A stretch of DNA of 64,000 nucleotides from Spirosoma oryzae (lineage in GTDB: Bacteria; Bacteroidota; Bacteroidia; Cytophagales; Spirosomataceae): contig NZ_PVTE01000008.1 in assembly GCF_003002825.1 (NCBI RefSeq), forward strand, positions 186,001-250,000, in the 5' to 3' direction. This document shows positions 31,361-39,684 of this stretch, in pieces. Numbering within the stretch: the stretch's first letter is position 1; every line of letters begins with the position of its first letter. The notes under the pieces were generated by a model. That model saw only the letters and a program-made list of their open reading frames with translations, was not told the origin of the DNA and searched no databases. Both the position numbers and the translations under genes were made by a program.

Positions 31361-32449
31361 TCACGCAAACGCGTTAATCGCCACGCAAATTTGCTCAATT
31401 TCGGTCAATTTCACAGCTGAGTTGAGCGGTAAGCTTAGCACCTCGCGGTGTAACTGTTCCGAGATTGGAAAGGACAGCGTGTTCAGTGACGCGTAGGCGC
31501 GTTGCCGATGGGGCGGCACGGGGTAATGCACGTCGGTGCCGATTCCGTGATTCTGTAGCCAAGTACGGAGGTTATCCCGCCGGGGGTGTCGAATGACAAA
31601 CAGATGCCACGCATCCTGATCAATCTGATCGGCCGGGGGCAGTTGTACGTCCGGTTGGTGGATGTTCGTCAGATAATACCGGGCCAGCATCCGGCGGTGC
31701 TCGTTCTCCGACGGTAGCGACAGCAACTTTACCGACAGCACAGCCGCCTGAAGTTCGTCGAGTCGGCTGTTTTGCCCAATACAGTCATTGACGTAGCGTT
31801 GGGTAGAACCGTAGTTGCGGAGCGCCCGCAGCCGGTCGGCCAGCGCGTCGTCGTCGGTGGTAATGGCTCCGGCATCGCCCAATGCCCCCAGATTTTTACT
31901 GGGATAAAAGCTCCAGGCAGCCGCGTCGCCCAGTTGCCCGGCCCGGCGCTCGCCATAGCGTGCCCCGTGCGCCTGTGCGGCATCTTCCAGTATCCGCAGG
32001 TCGTACCGCTCGGCCAGTTGCCAGATCGGCGTCATCAGGCAACAACGCCCATATAGATGCACGGGCAGAATCGCCCTTGTCCGACTCGTAATGGCTTCCT
32101 CAATTCGGCTGGTGTCCAGCAGATACGTCTGCGGATCGGGTTCAACCAGTATCGGAACCAGTCCGGCCTGACTGATGCTCAGGATGGACGCGATGTATGT
32201 ATTCGCCGGCACGATCACCTCACTACCAGCCGGAAAATTCCAGGCCATCAACGCTAGTGTTAATGCATCGAGTCCGTTGGCAACACCAATGCAATGCCGG
32301 GTACCCACCGTCTGCGCAAAGGCACGCTCAAACGCCTGCACTTCGGGGCCCATCACGTACCAGCCCGATGCAACAACCCGATTGACGGCAGTCTGCACGG
32401 CGGCCTCATGCGGCAGATTAACGAGTTTCAGGTCAAGAAACGGAATCAT
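31361..32449 (-). CDS. DegT/DnrJ/EryC1 sugar aminotransferase (FdtB-like)
   Basis: 362 residues from the ATG at 32449, chosen because it overlaps the upstream TGA as ATGA; the frame could also start at 32458. MIPFLDLKLVNLP start, VANGLDALTLALMAW, VIVPANTYIASILSISQAG, LEDAAQAHGARY and the PLP lysine in WSFYPSKNLGALGDAGAI. It transaminates a dTDP-3-keto-6-deoxyhexose at C3. The partner gene upstream is a 3,4-ketoisomerase, so the pair makes a dTDP-3-amino-3,6-dideoxyhexose for surface glycans. No other glycan genes adjoin. Confidence 0.92.
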   Translation of the reverse strand: MIPFLDLKLVNLPHEAAVQTAVNRVVASGWYVMGPEVQAFERAFAQTVGTRHCIGVANGLDALTLALMAWNFPAGSEVIVPANTYIASILSISQAGLVPILVEPDPQTYLLDTSRIEEAITSRTRAILPVHLYGRCCLMTPIWQLAERYDLRILEDAAQAHGARYGERRAGQLGDAAAWSFYPSKNLGALGDAGAITTDDDALADRLRALRNYGSTQRYVNDCIGQNSRLDELQAAVLSVKLLSLPSENEHRRMLARYYLTNIHQPDVQLPPADQIDQDAWHLFVIRHPRRDNLRTWLQNHGIGTDVHYPVPPHRQRAYASLNTLSFPISEQLHREVLSLPLNSAVKLTEIEQICVAINAFA

Positions 32450-32853
32450 CGGGTACACAACAGCACTGGCTCATCCACCAGACGGCTACCTGGATACGGC
32501 TCGTAGATATAATCGGCGGGATCGTAAGGATGATTCGATACGACGAGCAGGACTGCATCGTTGGTAAATTCGTCCATGATGTGCCAGTCTTCCGGGTCCA
32601 GGACCAGACACTGCTGCGGATCGGCCAGATAGTAGGTTGTTTCCTGCTTACCGTTATGGTTGTAGACTCGACAGCTTCCGTTCAGGCAGATCAGCGCATT
32701 GACGGTCTGTACGTGCCGGTGGCCGGCGCGCGGCTGTACACCGGCACCGTAAATGTAAAAAACACGCTTTATCCCACCCGGCAGTATGTCGTCGAAGACA
32801 GTCAAATGGCCAGATTCGGATGAGTAGGTCTTTAACTGGTACAATTTTGCCAT
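32446..32853 (-). CDS. FdtA/QdtA-type dTDP-sugar 3,4-ketoisomerase
   Basis: 135 residues, a single cupin. FDDILPGGIKRVFYIYG, the His pair in RAGHRHVQTVNALICLNGSC, LDPEDWHIMDEFTNDAVLLV and YDPADYIYEP are typical of FdtA/QdtA/WxcM-like isomerases. It converts dTDP-4-keto-6-deoxyglucose to the 3-keto form, the substrate of the DegT enzyme encoded next with an ATGA overlap. The exact product (Fuc3N or Qui3N) cannot be told from sequence alone. Confidence 0.9.
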   Translation of the reverse strand: MAKLYQLKTYSSESGHLTVFDDILPGGIKRVFYIYGAGVQPRAGHRHVQTVNALICLNGSCRVYNHNGKQETTYYLADPQQCLVLDPEDWHIMDEFTNDAVLLVVSNHPYDPADYIYEPYPGSRLVDEPVLLCTR

Positions 32854-33067
32854 GCCGTGCGGGTAAGTAATTTCCTAGTAGATAGATTATATACGCGTAG
32901 TAGATTATACTACCTTTTTAGAACGACGTCAAATATATTCATTTATCGGTTTCGGACTGATACGCCAGTGTTAACCTTAGTCAGCGCGCACTTCTTTGCA
33001 GATAAAGCGTCTCAAACGTGATGAATTGGCACGAACCGGCTTATTTCGCCTTATAATTCCCCGTCGT

Positions 33068-33730
33068 ATGACAACCCGAACCATCCTGTTGACCCTACTA
33101 GGATTAGGACTACTTGCTTTCCTTTACGTTACCTTTTTCAGTGAATCGACCAGCGCCGACGCGTCGGTCGATCCGGTTCGCTACCGGCAGGAACTCCTGG
33201 ACAAGCGGACGAAAAAAGACGAGGACTTTCGCAGTGACTCCGACTCGCCCGTTCCCGACAAGGCAACATTTAACGGACTCTCCTACTTTGCACCCGATCC
33301 GGCCTACCGGGTAACAGCGCGGCTGGAACCCTTTGCCGACAAGACACAGAAGCTGGTTGTCCGGATGAGCGACGGTAGCGAAGAGGTGTACGAAAAATTT
33401 GCCCACGCCGTCTTCCGGCTGAATGGCGAAACGTGCCGGCTGCTGATCGTCAAAGTCGATGATACCTATTCGATCCTGTTCCGCGACCTGACTTCGGGCC
33501 AGGAAACGTACGGCGGGGGGCGCTATCTGGAACTCGATCCAAAGCAGTTGACCGATACGCAGGCAATACTGGACTTCAACACAGCCTATAATCCCTACTG
33601 CGCGTACAATCCGGGGTACGCCTGCCCGTTGCCGCCCGCTGAAAACAAACTTCCTGTAGCCGTAAAAGCCGGCGAACGCTACACGCACCAGCCTGAAACA
33701 GCACGTATGCCCGACAGCAGCCGGAAATAA
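33068..33730 (+). CDS. DUF1684 family protein
   Basis: 220 residues from the ATG at 33068, which places the membrane anchor (ILLTLLGLGLLAFLYVTFF) at the N-terminus; the frame extends to 32996. DUF1684 signature: EDFRSDSDSPVPDKATFNGL, YFAPDPAYRVTARLEPF, FRDLTSGQETYGGGRYLEL and FNTAYNPYCAYNPGYACPLP. Function unknown; it is common in Bacteroidota and probably periplasm-facing. Confidence 0.9.
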   Translation: MTTRTILLTLLGLGLLAFLYVTFFSESTSADASVDPVRYRQELLDKRTKKDEDFRSDSDSPVPDKATFNGLSYFAPDPAYRVTARLEPFADKTQKLVVRMSDGSEEVYEKFAHAVFRLNGETCRLLIVKVDDTYSILFRDLTSGQETYGGGRYLELDPKQLTDTQAILDFNTAYNPYCAYNPGYACPLPPAENKLPVAVKAGERYTHQPETARMPDSSRK

Positions 33731-33846
33731 CGTACTGATGAGCGAACCGGACCCGTGTTCTGTCCGAAACCAGCCATCCGACGGCTTTACCACCAATGAA
33801 CCCGTCGCTTTCTGCGTTCTTCCTTTCGCTGGTCTGCTCTTCTCCT

Positions 33847-33854
33847 TACCTTTG
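33847..33854 (+). promoter_or_regulatory. -7 element upstream of pheT
   Basis: TACCTTTG, an exact TAnnTTTG, 24 bases before the pheT ATG. The -33 region has only a TTT tract at 33824. Confidence 0.45.
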
Positions 33855-33877
33855 CATTTTTATCGCAATGCCGCCGT

Positions 33878-36322
33878 ATGGAGATTTCCTATAAATGGTT
33901 ACAAACGTTCATTGATTTACCCGAGTCGCCCGAGGAAGTTGGCAAACGACTGACCGGAACGGGTCTCGAAGTCGAAGGTGTCGAGCGGTTCGACGCGGTG
34001 CCGGGTGGGCTCGACGGGCTGGTCGTGGGCGAGGTGCTGACCTGTACCAAACACCCTGATGCGGATGCACTCAGCCTGACCACCGTCGACGCAGGCGATG
34101 CGGAACCGCTGTCTATTGTCTGTGGTGCGCCCAATGTAGCTGCTGGTCAGAAAGTTATCGTAGCGAAAGTGGGGGCGACGCTTTACCCGGCGGGTGGTCA
34201 GCCGTTTACGATCAAGAAAGCAAAGATTCGCGGAGCCGCGTCGGAAGGCATGCTCTGTGCCGAAGACGAAATTGGCCTTGGGCAGTCGCACGCGGGTATC
34301 CTGGTGCTCGACACCCCACTGCCAAACGGCACCCCGGCTGCCCGCTATTTCAACCTCGAAGCCGACTATCAGATCATCATCGGCCTGACGCCAAACCGCA
34401 TCGATGCCGCTTCGCACCTGGGTACCGCCCGTGACCTTCACGCGGTACTGAACCGGCCGTTGCGGTTGCCCGACGTCAGTGCCTTCGCCGTCGACAACAC
34501 CGACTTTACGCTGGATGTGCGCGTCGAAAACGTCGACGCCTGTCCTCGCTATACCGGTCTGACCATCAGCAACCTGACCGTCGGTGAATCGCCCGACTGG
34601 CTCAAACAGCGCCTGCGGACCATCGGTATCAACCCGATCAACAACGTTGTCGACATTACCAACTTTGTTTGTCACGATCTGGGACAGCCGTTGCATGCCT
34701 TCGACGCTGATAAGATTACGGGCAATCAGGTAATCGTAAAAACGGTACCCGCCGGTACGCCGTTCGTCACCCTCGACGGTACCGAGCGCAGCCTGACCGA
34801 CACCGACCTGATGATCTGCAACGCCGAAGGACCAATGTGCATCGCGGGTGTATTCGGTGGGAAGGAATCGGGCGTTACCGAGCAGACGACCCGTATCTTC
34901 CTGGAGTCGGCATACTTCTCGGCCCAGTCAGTGCGCAAAACGGCGCAGCATCACCGGCTCAAAACCGACGCGTCGTTTCGCTTCGAGCGGGGCACCGATC
35001 CGAATATGCCGGTGTTCGCCCTGAAACGAGCCGCCCTGCTGATTCAGGAAGTCGCCGGTGGTCAGATTACGTCCGACATTACCGATCTGTATCCCAGCCC
35101 GGTTGAGCCGTTCCGGGTGCCAGTGCGCTACCGCAATATCGACCGGCTGATCGGGATTCAGATTGCGCACGACGAAATTAAGCGCATTCTGACCGCGCTG
35201 GACATCGAACAGGCCGACGAAACGACGGATGGCTTCACCGCCGTGGTCCCCCCCTACCGGGTCGACGTGACGCGCGAGGCTGATGTGATCGAAGAGATTC
35301 TGCGCATCTACGGCCTCGACAACATTCCGCTGTCAACAAACCTGTCGGCCGAATCGCTGACGGAGTTTCCGAAAAACGACGTCAATCAGTGGCAGAACCG
35401 GGTCGGCCAGCAATTGACGGCGGGTGGTTTCTTTGAGATTCTGACGCTCTCGCTGACGCGCCCGGCTTACCACGAAGCCATTCGCACCAGCTTACCCGGC
35501 ACCGACGTCACGCTGCTCAACCCGTTGAGCGAAGAACTGTCGGTAATGCGGCAGAGTATGTTATTCTCGGCCCTCGAAACGCTGGCTTATAACCTCAACC
35601 GGCGGCAAAAGGATCTGCGCCTGTTTGAGTTCGGTAAAGTCTATTTCCAGACGACTACCGACGAAGGCACGACCAAATATACCGAGCGTATGCGGCTCAG
35701 CCTGACCATGCTGGGGAACCAGCAGGCGGAAAGCTGGCAGCAGAAAAGTCAGCCGGTGGCGTACACCGATCTGGCTGCGGCCGTCCAGCGCGTCCTGAAT
35801 CTGTTCCGCATCGGCCCCGACCAGGACCGTAAAACCGATACGCAACCCGCCGACCCAACCCTGTTTCAGTACGGCCTGACATACCTGCTTAATAAAAAAC
35901 CGGTCGTGAGTCTGGGGCTTGTCCAGCCACGGCTGACGAAGCTGACGGACCTGAAACAACCCGTTTTCTACGCGGATTTCGACTGGGACTATCTGATGAA
36001 ACTGGGTAGCCCGAAAGTCCGTTACCAGGAAGTACCCCGCTTCCCCAGCGTCCGGCGCGACCTGTCGCTAGTACTCGACAAGAGTATCGCGTTCGAACAG
36101 ATCGACCGGCTGGCGCATCAGACCGAGCGCAAGTTGCTACAGGGCGTCAACGTGTTTGACGTATTCGAGGGGGAATCGCTCGGTACCGACCGGAAAGCGT
36201 ACTCTGTCAGCTTTGTTCTCCAGGACCCGTCGCAAACCCTGACCGACGCCAGCATCGATAAAACGATGCAGCGCCTGATGAGTGCGTTTGAGCGGGAATT
36301 GGGTGCCGTGATTCGCAAATAA
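33878..36322 (+). CDS. pheT: Phenylalanyl-tRNA synthetase beta subunit
   Basis: 814 residues, the normal length for the bacterial type. MEISYKWLQTFIDLPESPEE start, the EMAP-like tRNA-binding domain (GLVVGEVLTCTKHPDADALS, about 45-150), B3/B4 editing domain, B5 domain (RVPVRYRNIDRLIGIQIAHD) and the C-terminal anticodon-binding FDX-ACB domain (QEVPRFPSVRRDLSLVLDKS). The alpha subunit gene is not in the window. A coiled-coil protein and zapA follow. Confidence 0.97.
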   Translation: MEISYKWLQTFIDLPESPEEVGKRLTGTGLEVEGVERFDAVPGGLDGLVVGEVLTCTKHPDADALSLTTVDAGDAEPLSIVCGAPNVAAGQKVIVAKVGATLYPAGGQPFTIKKAKIRGAASEGMLCAEDEIGLGQSHAGILVLDTPLPNGTPAARYFNLEADYQIIIGLTPNRIDAASHLGTARDLHAVLNRPLRLPDVSAFAVDNTDFTLDVRVENVDACPRYTGLTISNLTVGESPDWLKQRLRTIGINPINNVVDITNFVCHDLGQPLHAFDADKITGNQVIVKTVPAGTPFVTLDGTERSLTDTDLMICNAEGPMCIAGVFGGKESGVTEQTTRIFLESAYFSAQSVRKTAQHHRLKTDASFRFERGTDPNMPVFALKRAALLIQEVAGGQITSDITDLYPSPVEPFRVPVRYRNIDRLIGIQIAHDEIKRILTALDIEQADETTDGFTAVVPPYRVDVTREADVIEEILRIYGLDNIPLSTNLSAESLTEFPKNDVNQWQNRVGQQLTAGGFFEILTLSLTRPAYHEAIRTSLPGTDVTLLNPLSEELSVMRQSMLFSALETLAYNLNRRQKDLRLFEFGKVYFQTTTDEGTTKYTERMRLSLTMLGNQQAESWQQKSQPVAYTDLAAAVQRVLNLFRIGPDQDRKTDTQPADPTLFQYGLTYLLNKKPVVSLGLVQPRLTKLTDLKQPVFYADFDWDYLMKLGSPKVRYQEVPRFPSVRRDLSLVLDKSIAFEQIDRLAHQTERKLLQGVNVFDVFEGESLGTDRKAYSVSFVLQDPSQTLTDASIDKTMQRLMSAFERELGAVIRK

Positions 36323-36332
36323 ATGACCCGTC

Positions 36333-36362
36333 GGTCGGTAATGCCAGGGGGCATTACCGACC
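36333..36362 (+). terminator. Hairpin after pheT
   Basis: 13-bp stem GGTCGGTAATGCC / GGCATTACCGACC with a 4-base loop. Only a short pyrimidine stretch follows. Confidence 0.6.
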
Positions 36363-36381
36363 TCTACTTCTCCCCACCACG

Positions 36382-36732
36382 ATGAACCCGAATGGAATCA
36401 ACGAGTTTCAGTTATGGGCGCTGATCGATCAGTTGCAGGGCAACATCGTCCAGTTGAAGGAAGAAGTCAGGACCGCGCAGCGATCGATCGAGAAACTTCA
36501 GCGGGAGCGACGGGAAGCAAAGGGCGAGTTGGTACTTAAGGAGCGGGAAATAAAAAAGCTGGAGAAAAAGCTGGCTGATTCAAAGAAAAAACCATCAAAG
36601 TCGAAAGAATTTGGTAAGATTGTAAGTAACAATCTGTCTGCGACAGATCCGAATACCGAACTAAAGCAGCAACTCGACGAATACATTCGGACTTTAGACC
36701 GATGTATAACGCACTGGAGTAATTTGTCATAA
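36382..36732 (+). CDS. Small coiled-coil protein upstream of zapA
   Basis: 116 residues. A long charged coiled coil (about 15-75: LIDQLQGNIVQLKEEVRTAQ to a Lys-rich KKLEKKLADSKKK-like stretch) and a short C-terminal helix. Bacteroidota often have a small coiled-coil gene immediately ahead of zapA, and a ZapB-like function at the division site is possible. I infer this from position and shape only. It starts 20 bases after the pheT hairpin. Confidence 0.75.
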   Translation: MNPNGINEFQLWALIDQLQGNIVQLKEEVRTAQRSIEKLQRERREAKGELVLKEREIKKLEKKLADSKKKPSKSKEFGKIVSNNLSATDPNTELKQQLDEYIRTLDRCITHWSNLS

Positions 36733-36752
36733 CTAATAACTGTTCCTGGCTA

Positions 36753-37055
36753 ATGTCAACCAAGCCGACCTCAGCCATAGAAGAAAGACCTGTAAACGTC
36801 AAAATTGCCGGCATAGGCTACAAAATTCTTGTAGAGCCGGAAACGGAGGCATTTGTCAGAAATGCCGCTGAACGCTTGCAGCAATTACTGGATGAATTGC
36901 GGGACGAGGGCATTGACAATCCCCACGAGGCTATGATGCGCGTAGCATTCGACGGGCTGGTCAATAAATTCAGAAGCGAACAACAGGGGCAGCAATTACA
37001 ACAAATGTTATACAAGCGAATCGCACACCTGGATAACGTCGTCACGTCGGCGTAG
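36753..37055 (+). CDS. zapA: Cell division protein ZapA
   Basis: 100 residues. RPVNVKIAGIGYKILVEPET matches the ZapA head domain (VNV-x-I-x-G-x-x-Y), followed by EAFVRNAAERLQQLLDELRD and a C-terminal coiled coil ending in YKRIAHLDNVV. It bundles FtsZ filaments. It lies 20 bases after the coiled-coil gene and before rny, the usual Bacteroidota order. Confidence 0.88.
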   Translation: MSTKPTSAIEERPVNVKIAGIGYKILVEPETEAFVRNAAERLQQLLDELRDEGIDNPHEAMMRVAFDGLVNKFRSEQQGQQLQQMLYKRIAHLDNVVTSA

Positions 37056-37268
37056 TCAGACAGGCTCGTGTACTTGCTTGTATACGTCGATATAATTCAT
37101 CACCGAATCAACTAAACAAAGCCGATTAGAGACGCTGTATATGGTAAAGTAGACCCGTCTTTCAGCTGATTTTTTTGTTGGTTTGTTCGTGATGAACATA
37201 CTGTATTCGGTAGTCGTATCGCAGCAGGTTGGTTAACTATTTTTGTCAACCTTAACGATATACTTCCA
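37056..37268 (+). other. zapA-rny intergenic region, possible small RNA
   Basis: 213 bases without a protein gene. In other bacteria the 6S RNA gene (ssrS) is linked to zapA, and I recall the zapA-ssrS-rny order in some Bacteroidota. I cannot confirm the 6S fold by eye: no long rod-like pairing is obvious, though a T-rich stretch (TGATTTTTTTGTTGG) at about 37168 could end a transcript. Confidence 0.25.
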
Positions 37269-38879
37269 ATGGATATTCCAGTTTGGATTGCCATTCTGGC
37301 TTTACTGGCCGGGGGCGGACTGGGGCTCGTGATTGGCCGGCGCTCAATGGCCGATACCCACGCGAGACGTGAGCAGGAGGCTGAAGAAAAAGCAGCCGCT
37401 ATCCTGAAAAATGCCGAACAGCAGGCCGAGACCATCAAGAAAGAACGGATGCTCGAAGCCAAAGACAAATACATCCGCCTGAAAGCCGAGTTTGAAGAAA
37501 CGACAAGTCAAAAGCGAAATCTGCTTCAGCAGAACGAAAACAAACTCAAGCAGCGCGAACAACAGCTGGCCCAGCAGGCCGATCAGCAGCGCACCCGCGA
37601 TCAGGAACTGAATCAGCAGCGGAACGAGATCAATCAGCAGCGAAATACCCTGACGCAGCAAAACGACGCGCTGGCCAAACGGCGGGAAGACGTCGACCGG
37701 CGGCAGCAGGAAGCCGAGCGTATGCTGGCAGAACAGGTGGCTCAGCTGGAACGCATCGCCGGTCTCTCGGCCGATCAGGCGCGGGAACAGCTCATCGACA
37801 CGCTGAAAGCCGAAGCCGAAACACGGGCCTCGTCGTACGTCAAAAACATCATCGAAGAAGCCAAGCTGACCGCCACGAAGGAAGCCAAAAAGGTAGTCAT
37901 CGAAACCATTCAGCGCACGGCTACCGAACACGCCATCGAGAACTGCGTGTCGGTATTCAACATCGAATCCGACGACGTCAAAGGCAAGGTGATCGGGCGC
38001 GAAGGACGTAATATTCGGGCGCTGGAAGCCGCAACCGGTGTGGAGATTATCGTCGACGATACGCCGGAAGCGATCATTATTTCGGGCTTCGACCCGGTAC
38101 GACGTGAGATTGCCCGCCTGTCGCTGCATCGGCTCGTGCAGGACGGCCGGATTCACCCCGCCCGCATCGAAGAGATCGTTGCCAAAACGCGCAAGAACAT
38201 TGAAGACGAGATTGTCGAGATCGGCGAACGAACGGTGATCGATCTGGGTATCCACGGTCTGCATCCCGAACTAATCAAGATGGTCGGCCGGATGCGTTTC
38301 CGGTCCAGTTACGGGCAGAATCTGCTGCAACACTCGCGTGAGGTGGCCAAGCTTTGCGCGACGATGGCTGCTGAACTGGGACTCAACGCCAAGCTGGCCA
38401 AACGGGCGGGTCTACTCCATGATATTGGTAAAGTATGGCCCGAAGAAGCCGAACTCCCCCACGCCATTCTGGGTATGGAGCTGGCCAAGAAATACAAGGA
38501 GAATCCGGAAGTAATCAATGCGATCGGCGCTCACCACGACGAGATCGAGATGACGAGCATGCTCTCGCCGATCATCCAGGTTTGTGATGCCGTATCCGGT
38601 TCACGGCCCGGCGCTCGTCGGGAAATGATGGAGTCGTACATCAAGCGGCTGAAAGACCTCGAAGCCCTGGCAGGCAGCTTCCCCGGCGTGACAAAATGCT
38701 ACGCCATTCAGGCCGGGCGCGAGCTTCGCATCATGGTCGATGCCGACCACGTATCCGATGACCGGGCGGGTGCGCTTTCGTACGAGATCTCGCAGAAGAT
38801 CGAAAAAGAAATGCAGTATCCGGGTCAAATCAAGGTTACCGTCATTCGGGAGATGCGCTCAGTCGCTTACGCGAAATAA
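37269..38879 (+). CDS. rny: Ribonuclease Y
   Basis: 536 residues. N-terminal membrane helix ([19 protein letters not shown]), a long Gln/Glu-rich coiled coil (about 30-170), a KH domain ([20 protein letters not shown]) and an HD domain with [20 protein letters not shown] and [10 protein letters not shown]. Membrane-bound endoribonuclease that starts mRNA decay. The ending [12 protein letters not shown] is the normal family C-terminus. A terminator follows 20 bases after the stop. Confidence 0.97.
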   Translation: MDIPVWIAILALLAGGGLGLVIGRRSMADTHARREQEAEEKAAAILKNAEQQAETIKKERMLEAKDKYIRLKAEFEETTSQKRNLLQQNENKLKQREQQLAQQADQQRTRDQELNQQRNEINQQRNTLTQQNDALAKRREDVDRRQQEAERMLAEQVAQLERIAGLSADQAREQLIDTLKAEAETRASSYVKNIIEEAKLTATKEAKKVVIETIQRTATEHAIENCVSVFNIESDDVKGKVIGREGRNIRALEAATGVEIIVDDTPEAIIISGFDPVRREIARLSLHRLVQDGRIHPARIEEIVAKTRKNIEDEIVEIGERTVIDLGIHGLHPELIKMVGRMRFRSSYGQNLLQHSREVAKLCATMAAELGLNAKLAKRAGLLHDIGKVWPEEAELPHAILGMELAKKYKENPEVINAIGAHHDEIEMTSMLSPIIQVCDAVSGSRPGARREMMESYIKRLKDLEALAGSFPGVTKCYAIQAGRELRIMVDADHVSDDRAGALSYEISQKIEKEMQYPGQIKVTVIREMRSVAYAK

Positions 38880-38897
38880 CGCCAGTCTCCCCCCGAT

Positions 38898-38948
38898 AAA
38901 GTGCACTGCACAACAGTTGATTCGCTGTTTTGCAGTGCACTTTTTTTT
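38898..38948 (+). terminator. Intrinsic terminator after rny
   Basis: 13-bp stem AAAGTGCACTGCA (38898-38910) / TGCAGTGCACTTT (38931-38943), extended by AACAG/CTGTT inside, followed by a T-run to 38948. Confidence 0.9.
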
Positions 38949-38981
38949 GACTGGCAAATTCCGCTATTTTTATCCTTACAT

Positions 38982-39659
38982 ATGGATTTTCTGACTACCG
39001 TACTGCTACTGCTTGTCGGGGCCGGCGGAGGAGTAGCAGCCGCCAACGTGCTGCGCAAACGCACTGGCCTGACCGACGTGCGCCATGAATCGACGCTGTT
39101 GCTGGAGCGCATCGAAAAAGTGTTCAAGGTGGTGATGGCGGAAGGCTATTTCTCCGAAATCTATAATTACCAGGATCAGAAAAAGATCCTGTACCTGCTC
39201 AACGACCCTAAGAAGGCAATGGTCATTGCCAAGTCGAAAGTGTTGGTCGGCTTCGACTTTGCCAAAGTGCGGTTTCAACTTCCCGACGCAGCAAACCGGA
39301 CGTTAGTCATCGAAGCCTTCCCGGAACCGGAAGTGCTGTCGATCGACACCGACTACCGGTTCTACGACATTCAGGCCGGTATCCTCAATCACTTCAACGG
39401 TACAGACTACACGCAGATTCTGAGTGAAGCCAAACAGGTAATGAACGAGCGGGCCATGCAAAGCGACCTACCCAAGATCGCCAACAACCAGATTCAGTAC
39501 ATGATGTATCAGCTATCGTCGTCGATGGGCTGGCATCTGGAACTGCCGGAAGCCGACCAGCGTCGACTCGATGCCCTGAAAGCCAAGGCCGAGCACGACG
39601 AATTACCAATCAAAGCTGTACTCCCGACTAGTAACGAGTCCGGTCGTTCACAGTCATAA
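38982..39659 (+). CDS. DUF4230 family membrane-anchored protein
   Basis: 225 residues from the ATG at 38982; the frame reaches 38901, but that part lies inside the rny terminator. N-terminal helix (LTTVLLLLVGAGGGVAAANV) and a DUF4230 domain: RIEKVFKVVMAEGYFSEIYN, ILYLLNDPKKAMVIAKSKVL, VGFDFAKVRF, and PEVLSIDTDYRFYDIQAGIL. Function unknown. Probably membrane-attached. Confidence 0.88.
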   Translation: MDFLTTVLLLLVGAGGGVAAANVLRKRTGLTDVRHESTLLLERIEKVFKVVMAEGYFSEIYNYQDQKKILYLLNDPKKAMVIAKSKVLVGFDFAKVRFQLPDAANRTLVIEAFPEPEVLSIDTDYRFYDIQAGILNHFNGTDYTQILSEAKQVMNERAMQSDLPKIANNQIQYMMYQLSSSMGWHLELPEADQRRLDALKAKAEHDELPIKAVLPTSNESGRSQS

Positions 39660-39684
39660 CCGTAACTCCTTTTCTTACTAGTCC

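Noticed and set aside
37344-38264. 306-codon minus-strand frame opposite rny
   Set aside because: Phe/Leu-rich mirror of the Gln/Glu coiled coil of ribonuclease Y.
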